64,000 nt of DNA from NCBI GenBank assembly GCA_016801885.1, contig CM028884.1, positions 26,621,577-26,685,576 on the forward strand, written 5' to 3'. The notes under the pieces were generated by a model that searched no databases, was not told the DNA's origin, and worked only from the letters and a program-made list of their open reading frames with translations. Source of the stretch: Toxotes chatareus (taxonomy: Eukaryota > Chordata > Actinopteri > Toxotidae). The translations under genes were made by a program, and so were the position numbers. Shown here piece by piece: positions 12,447 through 22,900 of the stretch (position 1 is its first letter; each line of letters opens with the position of its first letter).

Positions 12447-13080
12447 TTGTGTGCACTTATCGGTTGTTGTTTTCAAGACTCGTGGGAAACAGGTGGTAGA
12501 GTCAATGTTCTTCTTGCTCATGAACTGACCCAATATCTGAAAGTCAACTAATTTAACCTGATTCATTTTTTTCAGGTTTTTAAAAATGTAAATTTTATCA
12601 TAATACAGACTTTGAAGCTCCATGATTGGATGTCTTTCATCGAAATGCACCCTGAGAGACCTATTTCACTTCTCTGCTGCAGTTTTTCTTAAACAAACCA
12701 GAAATGTCCTGACATATCTGAATTCCACTGGGGGGCAGTTTCATGTCCATCCAAGTTGTGAAATGCTCCAAGCATCAGTCACCTAATGTTACAGCCTCTC
12801 TAGGTAAACGTTGGAGATGAACACTGCAGCCTCTAAGGCACGATAGTAGGACTTCAGACTTTGAGTGTGATTTTTGAGAAACAGAGAAAGCCACATTCCA
12901 GTTCTCTCTTAATTAACATGTAAATGTTATACAAAGCAGCAGTACCATCCGAATTTAAGTATTGATGATGCTGACAGGCAGAAGCAGTGGGTTTGATTGA
13001 GTTTTAGTGATGTTTATTTTGAATAGAGAGAAAGGGGGGTTGGGGTAGTAGTACAGTGTAGGTTGGGGTGGGGTTGATTG
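12447..13080. other. Non-coding stretch
   Basis: Nothing recognisable on either strand. It separates the degenerate copy on the left from the 3' end of the main repeat-protein gene. Confidence 0.5.
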
Positions 13081-13084
13081 CATT

Positions 13085-13098
13085 GGGGGGGGGGGGGG
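13085..13098. repeat. Poly-G tract
   Basis: A run of about 14 consecutive G within a G-rich segment (13030-13120). The length is likely to be unreliable in the assembly. Confidence 0.9.
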
Positions 13099-13119
13099 TG
13101 ATTGGTTGGGGGCGGGGTA

Positions 13120-13300
13120 GTAGTACAGTGTAGAGCAGGGCTACACTGCACCCTATGGAGACCCAACATTTCCCACAAGAGCAAGCACTTGGCGACAGGG
13201 GCAAGGAAAAACTCCCTTTTAACAGGGAGAAACCTTGGACAGAACCAGGCTCATGGTGGGCGGCCATCTGCCTCGACCGGTTGGGTTTGGCTATAGGTCC
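13120..13300. mobile_element. Dispersed teleost repeat, class unknown
   Basis: From memory of fish genomes, the strings AAAACTCCCTTTTAACAGGG, GAACCAGGCTCATG and GGCGGCCATCTGCCTCGACC, in that order, form a very common dispersed teleost repeat. A shorter related piece (GTAGAGCAGGGCTAC, CCCTATGGAGACCC) is repeated at about 11637-11671. It lies just downstream of the last exon of the minus-strand gene and may form part of its 3' untranslated region. Confidence 0.6.
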
Positions 13301-13310
13301 ACACAAGTCA

Positions 13311-16300
13311 CTAGGATGAGACACAGCTGCACTGACAGCAGCAGAACAGCTGCTTCCACCCAGGACACCGTTTAGTCCAAGCCTTCTTCTCCAGGTTCTT
13401 CTCCATGTTCTCCTCCGAGTTCTTCTCCAGATTCTCATCCGAGTTCTTCTTCTTCTTATCCTTTTGTTATTAGAAATGACATCACATGAGAACAAAAATA
13501 GAAGTTAAAGGCTACAGTTCAACTCAAACACCACAGTGAGGAGACATTTTAAAGGCTTCACTGCTTCACAACTTGCCAAGTTTCTGGATGAAGGAGCTCA
13601 AACATAAAAATAAAGGGATTCTTATGCTTTCACATCAGTTAAATTAGGTTAGGTAGGACAGAGGAAAGGATTTGGGTAAAGGATGAAACATCCTCAAGAT
13701 CAAACAAGAAAACCAGCTACCTTTGACTTACGTCTCCTCAGATCTGGTCACATGTTCTCTATCTAAATTATAATTATGATGTATCTAAGACATTTTAATT
13801 TACATGTATATGCATACTTACCTTTGAAAAGATGTTGCGGAAAAAGCTGCAAAAGCTGTTTCTTTTCTTAGCCTCAGTCTCCTTGACACTGACACCAGAG
13901 TCTTTGAACTGAGGCTGAGAAGAAGTCCTCATCTCTTCATGATGTTTCAATGGAACCGAACTGATGGAGGACAGAGAGGTGTCTGGGGTCATGTCGTCGT
14001 CTGTCAGATCTTCCAGTGGGACCGGCTGAATCTTGGTCCTCTGTCGTCTTGTAAAATGTCTCCTCCGCAGTGACTTTATCTTTTTGGTGTTCTTTCCTCT
14101 TGCTTGTGGTATGTTAGGCTCCAAGTTTTTTTGTGCTATGATCCTCTTCTGGACCACAGCGCCTCGGCCTGTGAGGAAGGATTTCATCATTGAAATGGCT
14201 CCTGCCAGTGTCTCCTCTGCTGCTCTGTCTCTTGACACCTGGCAGCTGACAGGAGCAGAGGCACTGGACAGTCTTCCATCCAATGATAGGGCAGAGTTGA
14301 CCTCACCGAGTACCTCGGTCACTGTGGCCTCTGTGAATTCAGGTGAAATTTTTACAGGTAGATCTTCACCAAGAACTTCACAAACGGCCTCAGTCAGGGA
14401 GCTTTCCACTCTACTTTCGATGTTGTAGTTGAAGACGTTCTCCAGGTGCTCTGAGGTTATGTGGCTCATCCGTGTGAAGGTGCCAGATGTGGAGGATGAC
14501 TGATGGATTGACTGCCAGACTGCTTCAATAACCGCATCTAAGATGCACTTCAGCATATCTGTGCACATGTCAATCAAGTGCTCCTTCACATCTTGGTTGT
14601 ATACACCTTCGCTGACTTCTCTCCATTGCCTAAAACAGAAAGAGCAGAAACAAAAGGTGAAAAACAGAAATAATAATGCACAAAAATATCATAGATATAT
14701 TTCAGTATCAAAAGGAGTATCAGAGGGGAAACAAATATCTTACTCTTCACTGAGACATCTGAAGAATCTTCTTATGATGGATGACATGGTGGAAGAATCC
14801 AGCTGTTGTTGCTGTTCCAACTCTTCTTCATTTACTTCCTGGGAAAATACTCTGTTCATGTTGTCTTCTGAGGGTCCTGGAGTTAGGTAACTGTCTGTAA
14901 TGTGATCTTCCTGAGCCTCTGTAGGTATCACTTCAGGAGGCTCAGCAAACAGTTGTTCCGGTCCATAAGACAGTTGCTGCTCAGGTGGGGTGGAGGTCAG
15001 GTTGAATTTTGGAGAGGCAGTCCTTTTCTGGACCGCCTCATACTCGTGGCAGACTGGCATGACCTTTTTACTCCTCTTTTTGCCAAAGCCCTTCTTCCAT
15101 ATTTTCTTTTTGAAAAATGTCTCCTGGGCTGGTCTCTTGGTTTTGCGTCCAGAAGCAGTGGACTCCAGTGTCTTAACAGCCTCCTCAATCACTTGGGCAA
15201 CAATTGTGCTGGCTGCCTCAAAGATGGCTGAGGTGGTGTACACAGGTGAGGAAGTCTGACTGGGGCTTTTCTCAAAGGCCAAAGAGCAGCTGTCAACCAG
15301 GTCAGTGAGGGACACTTCCCTGTCAGTGTCGGCAGAAGCCCTCTGAAGCCCATGAGAACAGTCTGTGGATTTTCTACTTCTCTCCTCCTCCTGAAAATCT
15401 TCAGAAGCTTCAGCCAGCAATTGGCTCTCTGGCTGAGCCAGCTCCTCCACCTGAGTGAACGAGGTGGTGGAGGCCAGGCGATGTGCTTCTGATGATCTTC
15501 TGTGTGGTGTCCTCTTCCTTTTCAAGGAACTGCAGAGGAGTGGGTGTCTGGTCCCCTCATACTGTGGGCAGACTGGCGTGACCTTTTACTCCTCTTTTGC
15601 CAAATCCCTTCTTCCATTTTTTCTTTATCTTTTTGAAAAATGTCTCCTGGGCTGGTCTCTTGGTTTTGCGTCCAGAAGCAGTGGACTCCAGTGTCTTAAC
15701 AGCCTCCTCAATCACTTGGGCAACAATTGTGTTGGCTGCCTCAAAGATGGCTGAGGTGGTGTACACAGGTGAGGAAGTCTGACTGGGGCTTTTCTCAAAG
15801 GCCAAAGAGCAGCTGTCAACCAGGTCAGTGAGGGACACTTCCCTGTCAGTGTCGGCAGAAGCCCTCTGAAGCCCATGAGAACAGTCTGTGGATTTTCTAC
15901 TTCTCTCCTCCTCCTGAAAATCTTCAGAAGCTTCAGCCAGCAATTGGCTCTCTGGCTGAGCCAGCTCCTCCACCTGAGTGAACGAGGTGGTGGAGGCCGG
16001 CGATGTGCTTCTGATGATCTTCTGTGTGGTGTCCTCTTCCTTTTCAAGGAACTGCAGAGGAGTGGATGTCTGGTCCCCCTCATACTCGTGGCAGACTGGC
16101 GTGACCTTTTTACTCCTCTTTTTGCCAAATCCCTTCTTCCATTTTTTCTTTATCTTTTTGAAAAATGTCTCCTGGGCTGGTCTCTTGGTTTTGCGTCCAG
16201 AAGCAGTGGACTCCAGTGTCTTAACAGCCTCCTCAATCACTTGGGCAACAATTGTGTTGGCTGCCTCAAAGATGGCTGAGGTGGTGTACACAGGTGAGGA

Positions 16301-18711
16301 AGTCTGACTGGGGCTTTTCTCAAAGGCCAAAGAGCAGCTGTCAACCAGGTCAGTGAGGGACACTTCCCTGTCAGTGTCGGCAGAAGCCCTCTGAAGCCCA
16401 TGAGAACAGTCTGTGGATTTTCTACTTCTCTCCTCCTCCTGAAAATCTTCAGAAGCTTCAGCCAGCAATTGGCTCTCTGGCTGAGCCAGCTCCTCCACCT
16501 GAGTGAACGAGGTGGTGGAGGCCGGCCGATGTGCTTCTGATGATCTTCTGTGTGGTGTCCTCTTCCTTTTCAAGGAACTGCAGAGGAGTGGATGTCTGGT
16601 CCCCTCATACTGTGGCAGACTGGCGTGACCTTTTTACTCCTCTTTTGCCAAATCCTTCTTCCATTTTTTTTTTATCTTTTGAAAAATGTCTCCTGGGCTG
16701 GTCTCTTGGTTTTGCGTCCAGAAGCAGTGGACTCCAGTGTCTTAACAGCCTCCTCAATCACTTGGGCAACAATTGTGTTGGCTGCCTCAAAGATGGCTGA
16801 GGTGGTGTACACAGGTGAGGAAGTCTGACTGGGGCTTTTCTCAAAGGCCAAAGAGCAGCTGTCAACCAGGTCAGTGAGGGACACTTCCCTGTCAGTGTCG
16901 GCAGAAGCCCTCTGAAGCCCATGAGAACAGTCTGTGGATTTTCTACTTCTCTCCTCCTCCTGAAAATCTTCAGAAGCTTCAGCCAGCAATTGGCTCTCTG
17001 GCTGAGCCAGCTCCTCCACCTGAGTGAACGAGGTGGTGGAGGCCGCGATGTGCTTCTGATGATCTTCTGTGTGGTGTCCTCTTCCTTTTCAAGGAACTGC
17101 AGAGGAGTGGATGTCTGGTCCCCTCATACTGTGGCAGACTGGCGTGACCTTTTACTCCTCTTTTGCCAAATCCTTCTTCCATTTTTTTCTTTATCTTTTG
17201 AAAAATGTCTCCTGGGCTGGTCTCTTGGTTTTGCGTCCAGAAGCAGTGGACTCCAGTGTCTTAACAGCCTCCTCAATCACTTGGGCAACAATTGTGTTGG
17301 CTGCCTCAAAGATGGCTGAGGTGGTGTACACAGGTGAGGAAGTCTGACTGGGGCTTTTCTCAAAGGCCAAAGAGCAGCTGTCAACCAGGTCAGTGAGGGA
17401 CACTTCCCTGTCAGTGTCGGCAGAAGCCCTCTGAAGCCCATGAGAACAGTCTGTGGATTTTCTACTTCTCTCCTCCTCCTGAAAATCTTCAGAAGCTTCA
17501 GCCAGCAATTGGCTCTCTGGCTGAGCCAGCTCCTCCACCTGAGTGAACGAGGTGGTGGAGGCCGGCGATGTGCTTCTGATGATCTTCTGTGTGGTGTCCT
17601 CTTCCTTTTCAAGGAACTGCAGAGGAGTGGATGTCTGGTCCCCCTCATACTCGTGGCAGACTGGCGTGACCTTTTTACTCCTCTTTTTGCCAAATCCCTT
17701 CTTCCATTTTTTCTTTATCTTTTTGAAAAATGTCTCCTGGGCTGGTCTCTTGGTTTTGCGTCCAGAAGCAGTGGACTCCAGTGTCTTAACAGCCTCCTCA
17801 ATCACTTGGGCAACAATTGTGTTGGCTGCCTCAAAGATGGCTGAGGTGGTGTACACAGGTGAGGAAGTCTGACTGGGGCTTTTCTCAAAGGCCAAAGAGC
17901 AGCTGTCAACCAGGTCAGTGAGGGACACTTCCCTGTCAGTGTCGGCAGAAGCCCTCTGAAGCCCATGAGAACAGTCTGTGGATTTTCTACTTCTCTCCTC
18001 CTCCTGAAAATCTTCAGAAGCTTCAGCCAGCAATTGGCTCTCTGGCTGAGCCAGCTCCTCCACCTGAGTGAACGAGGTGGTGGAGGCCGGCGATGTGCTT
18101 CTGATGATCTTCTGTGTGGTGTCCTCTTCCTTTTCAAGGAATTGCAGAGGAGTGGATGTCTGGTCCCCCTCATACTCGTGGCAGACTGGCGTGACCTTTT
18201 TACTCCTCTTTTTGCCAGAGCCCTTCTTCCATATTTTCTTTATCTTTTTGAAAAATATCTTCCGGGCACGTCTCTCGGTTTCATTTTCAGAATCAATGGA
18301 CTCCAGTGCCTCACTGATTGCTGTGGTGGAGGAAGAGGAAGCAGAAGAAGCTGGTCTCTCGCTGTCTTCTGATCTGGTGGAACAGCTGGCCAAACATCCT
18401 GTCTCGGTGATCTCACTGAGATCTTGAGCATGAGCCGTGATCACCTCAGAGATGTCTTTGGCCGGAGAGGAGTTTTGACAGGTGTCCTCCTCGTCCTCTG
18501 GAACATCCCCTCGGTGCTCAGAAAACACTCGCCGCAATGCAAAAAATCTCTCAAGGTTTTTCTTCACCTTCTGTTGACTGCGCTCCTCTGTGGCGTCTTC
18601 CTCTTCATTCCAGTGGCGGATCGATTGCATCAATTCACCGACGTCTGCTGCAGCCATTTCCAGAACATCTGAGACGAGAGTCTTGACGATGTCTTCTATG
18701 TCGTTTTCCAT
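13311..18711 (-). CDS. Large tandem-repeat protein, candidate multivalent PKA-anchoring-like protein
   Basis: I do not recognise the family. Model (minus): exon 18711-14744, exon 14629-13822, exon 13460-13311. The junctions GA|G and AAG|GAT keep frame, and an acceptor near 18738 suggests a 5' non-coding exon. The start MENDIEDIV follows AGCACGGAC. The first exon encodes an acidic N-terminus (about 150 residues), then six near-identical 175-residue repeats, then a unique tail. Each repeat contains IVAQVIEEAVKTLEST and ends in FFKKIKKKWKKGFGKKRSKK. The second exon encodes 269 residues including LKCILDAVIEAV. The last exon ends in GWKQLFCCCQCSC. The helices I-x-x-IV-x-x-LV-x-x-V, A-x-x-IV-x-x-VI-x-x-A and L-x-x-IL-x-x-VI-x-x-V all fit the known RII-binding helix consensus. 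The basic aromatic patch resembles membrane- or calmodulin-binding regions. Single-base indels break the frame in three repeats, which may be assembly errors. The expected size is near 1,640 residues. The PKA-anchoring role is inference. Confidence 0.6.
13732..13743 (-). other. Candidate 12-nt microexon
   Basis: On the minus strand CAG|12 nt|GTAAGT sits between the last two coding exons. A matching splice-flanked 12-nt island exists in the degenerate copy at 12024-12035. In the main gene it would read ATC TGA and end the protein. In the truncated copy it reads ATC CGA GGA GAT and keeps the frame. Whether it is ever spliced in is unknown. Confidence 0.3.
14940..18260 (-). repeat. Six-unit 525-bp coding tandem array
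   Basis: The landmark at the TGTCTCCTGGGCTGG junction recurs at 15118, 15641, 16166, 16687, 17206 and 17731, with a divergent unit boundary at 18256. Spacings are 523, 525, 521, 519, 525 and 525 bp. The true unit is 525 bp (175 codons). The three shorter units carry single-base length changes, nearly all in homopolymers of the lysine-rich sub-segment (about 15470-15640, 16530-16690, 17040-17205). Outside that sub-segment the units look essentially identical, which points to recent expansion or strong homogenisation. Confidence 0.95.
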
Positions 18712-18964
18712 GTCCGTGCTGTTTGAAGTTGTGTCCTAGTAGAGAAACATATAAGCAGTGCCAGAGAAAATTTTCAGATTCATCTCTCACATTAAGGTTG
18801 AAGTATCACAGTGTTTAAGTCCTGAATTCAGAATTTTACTGAGGTTAAAGTATGAACTGTATCATCACTAATTCACATTTCCACATGGTACACTCATTTT
18901 TTCTTACATATTGTAAATATATTGCAAAGATTTCCTTGGTGTATTGTTGTGTGGTACAACAAAA

Positions 18965-19080
18965 TAAAAGACAATATTTTCAAATTGTGAAAATTAATCT
19001 TTGAACTCTTAACTAAGATACAGATGGTGCATTCAGCCTATTTACCTTTCTTTGTGCAGACATCTCTAGATGATCAAGTG
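18965..19080. repeat. Copy 3 of a gene-flank repeat
   Basis: Diverged relative of 11364-11565 and 12238-12446. It is located upstream of the minus-strand repeat-protein gene and may belong to its promoter region. Confidence 0.6.
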
Positions 19081-20227
19081 TAATGTGCTTTTGTTTTACA
19101 CTCTGCTTCTTCTTGTTTTTTAATGAGATCTCTGTCCTTCTGGTCAGTGTGATCTTCTCTGGTGATGATGTAGGTAGATGTCAAGCATAGAGGCTGTACG
19201 TATATTCACTGTGGAAATCAAAGCTAAACTGAAACCAGTGTGATGTCATAACTCTAGAGTGTTGCTTAGTTACCGAGCTCTTTTCAGTTTCCTTTGATCT
19301 AGTTTTCTGTCCTTTTATCTACTTTTTCCCATTTGACATTAAAGTTTTACAATTTTCAAGTGAATTCAACTTACATTTTTCTTTTTTTTTTATGTTCAGA
19401 CGGCTTCAGAACATGATTTCAAAATACCTGAAGCTTTTTTTTAATGTGAAGTGATGGGTTGAATGAATGTACTGCTCAAAATTCAGTCAGTTTTCTAAAG
19501 ACACATGATTAGCACACAGTGGCGGTTTTTGGCACGGGCGAATTATTGACATTATTGATGATTTTGCATCAAGGAAGGCCAGAAAGGTCAGGTTTTAGTT
19601 TTTTATTTGCTGTTCTTAGTGCAATAGAAATCTTATAATTAGATTTCTTTTAGTGTGTTCTCATTTGTGTGATGAAGGACTTGTGCTATTCAGAATATTT
19701 ATTCTATATTTTATTTGTATATTATTCTTTTATTTTTTTTTAGTATTCTAAAATAATAAAATAATATTGTTTTTATTTTATATTATTGTTGTTCTCTGCT
19801 GTTGTTATGTGTGATTGTGTATATTTTTGCCTCTCATATAGAGTATATTTATTCAATTTCTGAAAGCTTTAATTTCTAAACTGTTTCGGCAATGTTGGAG
19901 TTGGAGTTTGTTAGAATATAAACATTGTTTTAATAAAACATGGCTGTTCGTGGGTTAGGGGTTGGGGTTAGGGTTAGGGTTGGAGGGGGTGCTCGGAGGG
20001 GGTTTCGCCCAGGGAGTAATTCACTGTAGAACCACCACTGTCAGCACACCAGCAGACCTCACAGCATGCATTCTGTGAGAGTGAAATGCTTCTGAGACCC
20101 CTCTTTTATAAGACGGTTATCCCATAGGCTGTTTGTGAAAGCAGCTGATTTATGACCCATTTGTCTTTTCAGCAACTGCCCCAAAGCAACTGGTTTATGT
20201 CCAAGTGACAAAGCCCTCTTGCGGCTG
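19081..20227. other. Non-coding stretch with a short telomere-like run
   Basis: No gene is recognised. The stretch is AT-rich. It includes a GGTTAGGG-type run (19952-19982) made of a few perfect and imperfect TTAGGG units, consistent with a very short interstitial telomeric motif or chance. Confidence 0.5.
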
Positions 20228-20241
20228 TAGTAATTATGACA

Positions 20242-20457
20242 TGTCTGTGAATGTTCTCATTCATCCAGGTCATAGTTCTCTCTTTGAAAATTGAATCGAA
20301 GGCAACTGGACATATGTTTGTCTGGGAAGACGTTTCGCCTCTTATCCAAGGGGCTTCATCAGTTCGTATGCATCGGTCTGTCTAGTCCGCACTAGTCCGA
20401 CTAGAAACGTCTTCCCAGACAAACATATGTCCAGTTGCCTTCGATTCAATTTTCAAA
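20242..20457. mobile_element. 216-bp foldback element with 14-bp target-site duplication
   Basis: The 14-bp string TAGTAATTATGACA occurs at 20228-20241 and again at 20458-20471, directly flanking the element. Inside, 20283-20335 is an exact reverse complement of 20405-20457 (53 bp each), with a spacer of about 69 bp. The element carries strings (CATTCATCCAGGTCATAG, AAGACGTTTCGCCTCTTATCC) that I recall as a dispersed teleost repeat. A 14-bp duplication is longer than most cut-and-paste elements make and would suit retroposition. The class is unassigned. Confidence 0.85.
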
Positions 20458-20479
20458 TAGTAATTATGACAGAAGGAGA

Positions 20480-22890
20480 ACAGGAACATTAGGTGACAGG
20501 GACAAAGTCCTTAAGGGGAGGAGGGAGGTTGGGGTGGATAGATGGATCGACTAAAAACCTGCCTCTAACTGGTCAAAGATCAAAGGTCACCATCCATCAT
20601 TTCTGCTAGACAGTGATGCATATCACTCACTGATGGTATACAGGTAGTGTGGCCGCCACACATGTAATGCTATGCAGTCATATAACACAGAGAGAGGAAC
20701 ACCCAGAGGCAGATGTGTTTACATGGACCACCATGCAGCTTTGCGTTTGAGGCTGCAGTCTTATACAGTATGATGGGAGGTGGTGTGGAACGTCCTGTCT
20801 TTAAAATGTCCTCTGTGTCTGCTTGAACCACCGTGACGTGACGCTGCATAACAGACGACTGGCCACACATTTGTACTGCTACCATGGTTTACCATGTTGG
20901 AACAGGATCAGCTCCACATTTTTAAAAATCATTTTGGCTTAACTTAGCTCAGTTTAGCATAAAAACTGGAATCGGGGGACACGGATCCCCTGTGCATCCC
21001 ACTGCAGCTGAATGTTCTGACTGAAAGACCGACTTCATATATGTTGGAAAAATGTTTACATTTGTGTCATACACCTTGCTTACAAACTGAATGAATCCAC
21101 TTCTAAAAACTAAGTATTTAATTTAGAGAGGGATCTCTAACAACACAATATGAAGAACAGAACAAACCCCGTGTCAGTGCTCGTGTGAGGACCTGACTGA
21201 TGTTTTAAAAAACTGTGAACCTGTCCTTTAAACCTCACAGAGAAAAATAATCACACACAAATCCACAGCTAAACCACAATATTACAGATCACAGCATCAC
21301 TGCATCTAAAAATAAAAAAAACAAACCATCGCACTAATTGAGACCTTCTGTAGCAGACGAGCTGACACAGGGCTGTGAGAGCCTGATCGTGGCTGCTATT
21401 CCTGACAACAGTGAGTAACCAGCCTGCGTGTAACCTGCAGGTGATAGAGGATGAGTCTGTGTGATGCCTGACTGAACAAGCAGGAGAAGTCTTCTCGAAC
21501 CTGTTACTGAAAAACAGTGCTTACTAAATATACTGACTCAAAAAGACAGTTTACCTGTACTGTGAGTATTTCCAGTTTACTCTGTAAGTTTTTACTGCTG
21601 TATTCATATGCAGCTATAGTAACTATTTACTTTTATGATTAGTATTTTACATAAAACCAAATTAAATGAAAAGCTTATAAAATTAAAATCAGATTTTAGT
21701 TTCCTTATTTCCGCCTCTCCCGACCCCTCAGATTCATCTTGTGACCCTGTGGAGGGAACTGACACTTAGGTTGGGAACCAATGGACCAATCCACCAAATT
21801 ACACAATGAAATTGTGAAAACCAGCTTACCTGTTGCAGCACCACTGCTGATTTAATAATAATATATCAGTCACAGGGCATTTCTCTGCAGAATGAGAACT
21901 TTAATTACATTTTGCTGATAATACTAATGTGCTTTTGAGTAGGGAGTAGAAATATAAAATGCGTGTTTATTTGTTTGGAAATTTATTGGAAAAAAAATGT
22001 CTCACTTCAGGGTAGAAATGAATACGAAATCAATAAGTGGCTAAATATTTGGTACTTTAAAAGAAAAAGATGAAAAGACCTTTGGTCCAATGAGTCCTAA
22101 TGTTATTCTTTTTTTTTTTATTATTTTAATTTCTAATTTCTCACTTGGATTCTTTTCCTGCTGGTGCAGACTCACAATTAACCCTCTATTTAAACTTTAT
22201 TTCTAATCTGGTTATTTTTTATTTCAGGGCTGCGTCTGTCAACAACATTATCAACAAGCATCAAAACAAATCATTGACTCTTGGATCTGTGCCATCACCA
22301 AATCATACAGTTTGTATGATTTTAAAACCAAGAAGAAAATCAAGAGGTGAGTAAATGATTAAAATCAAATTATAAATGGTTAAAATCAAAGGCTAAGCAA
22401 TCCTGGGGTGATTGTAATGCAATCACCCTCCAACAGGTGGCCCTGCAGTCTGGAATGAAGAGCCAAGGTTCTGCCCCATTTCTTAAATTAGCCTCTGTCC
22501 CACTTGTTTTTATAGGGACACTTATGCTTTTTCAGAATTCATCAAGGCTGAATGATGGACTTCAGATCTCTACATGTATGCTGCACATTTTCTGTTGCTT
22601 CAAAGTGATGTTGTTGCAGTACAGCAGCTCCCGGCCTTCAGTGTTATCATGACGTGCCGAGAGTTGAAGCATCTGGAGGGCGAGCCGTTCCTTCTGTCAT
22701 TAACAGAGTGGTTGGGGGGAAAGCAAGAACAAATGAGGTTCTGTTCAATAGATTACCATCTCACATTTCTAATATTTCAGCCCTATTTTTTACTTTGTTC
22801 TACTGTGCTGCTGTTACACAGAAACCCAGTCAGTGGTGGGATGTATTTGCTGTGTCCTTGTGTATGTTAACTGTCTGACTTGTTCTTGTT
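20480..22890. other. Non-coding stretch
   Basis: No recognisable gene. Part of 22000-22890 could hold a short terminal exon or the 3' untranslated region of the minus-strand astacin gene. I could not identify a convincing acceptor and stop pair. Confidence 0.45.
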
Positions 22891-22900
22891 TTCCACTCAC

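Noticed and set aside
14033..18672. Long plus-strand open frames opposite the tandem array (up to ~135 codons each, repeated six times)
   Set aside because: They are antisense shadows of the minus-strand repeats. They recur because the units are identical, and the antisense products have no family resemblance.
19952..19982. Interstitial telomere / chromosome fusion scar
   Set aside because: Only a few TTAGGG units, with imperfect spacing; too short to claim more than chance.
22145..22354. Possible exon with acceptor-like TTTCAG and donor-like AGAGGTGAGT (22228-22352)
   Set aside because: The splice-like borders are good but the translation matches nothing I know. Not enough to call a gene.
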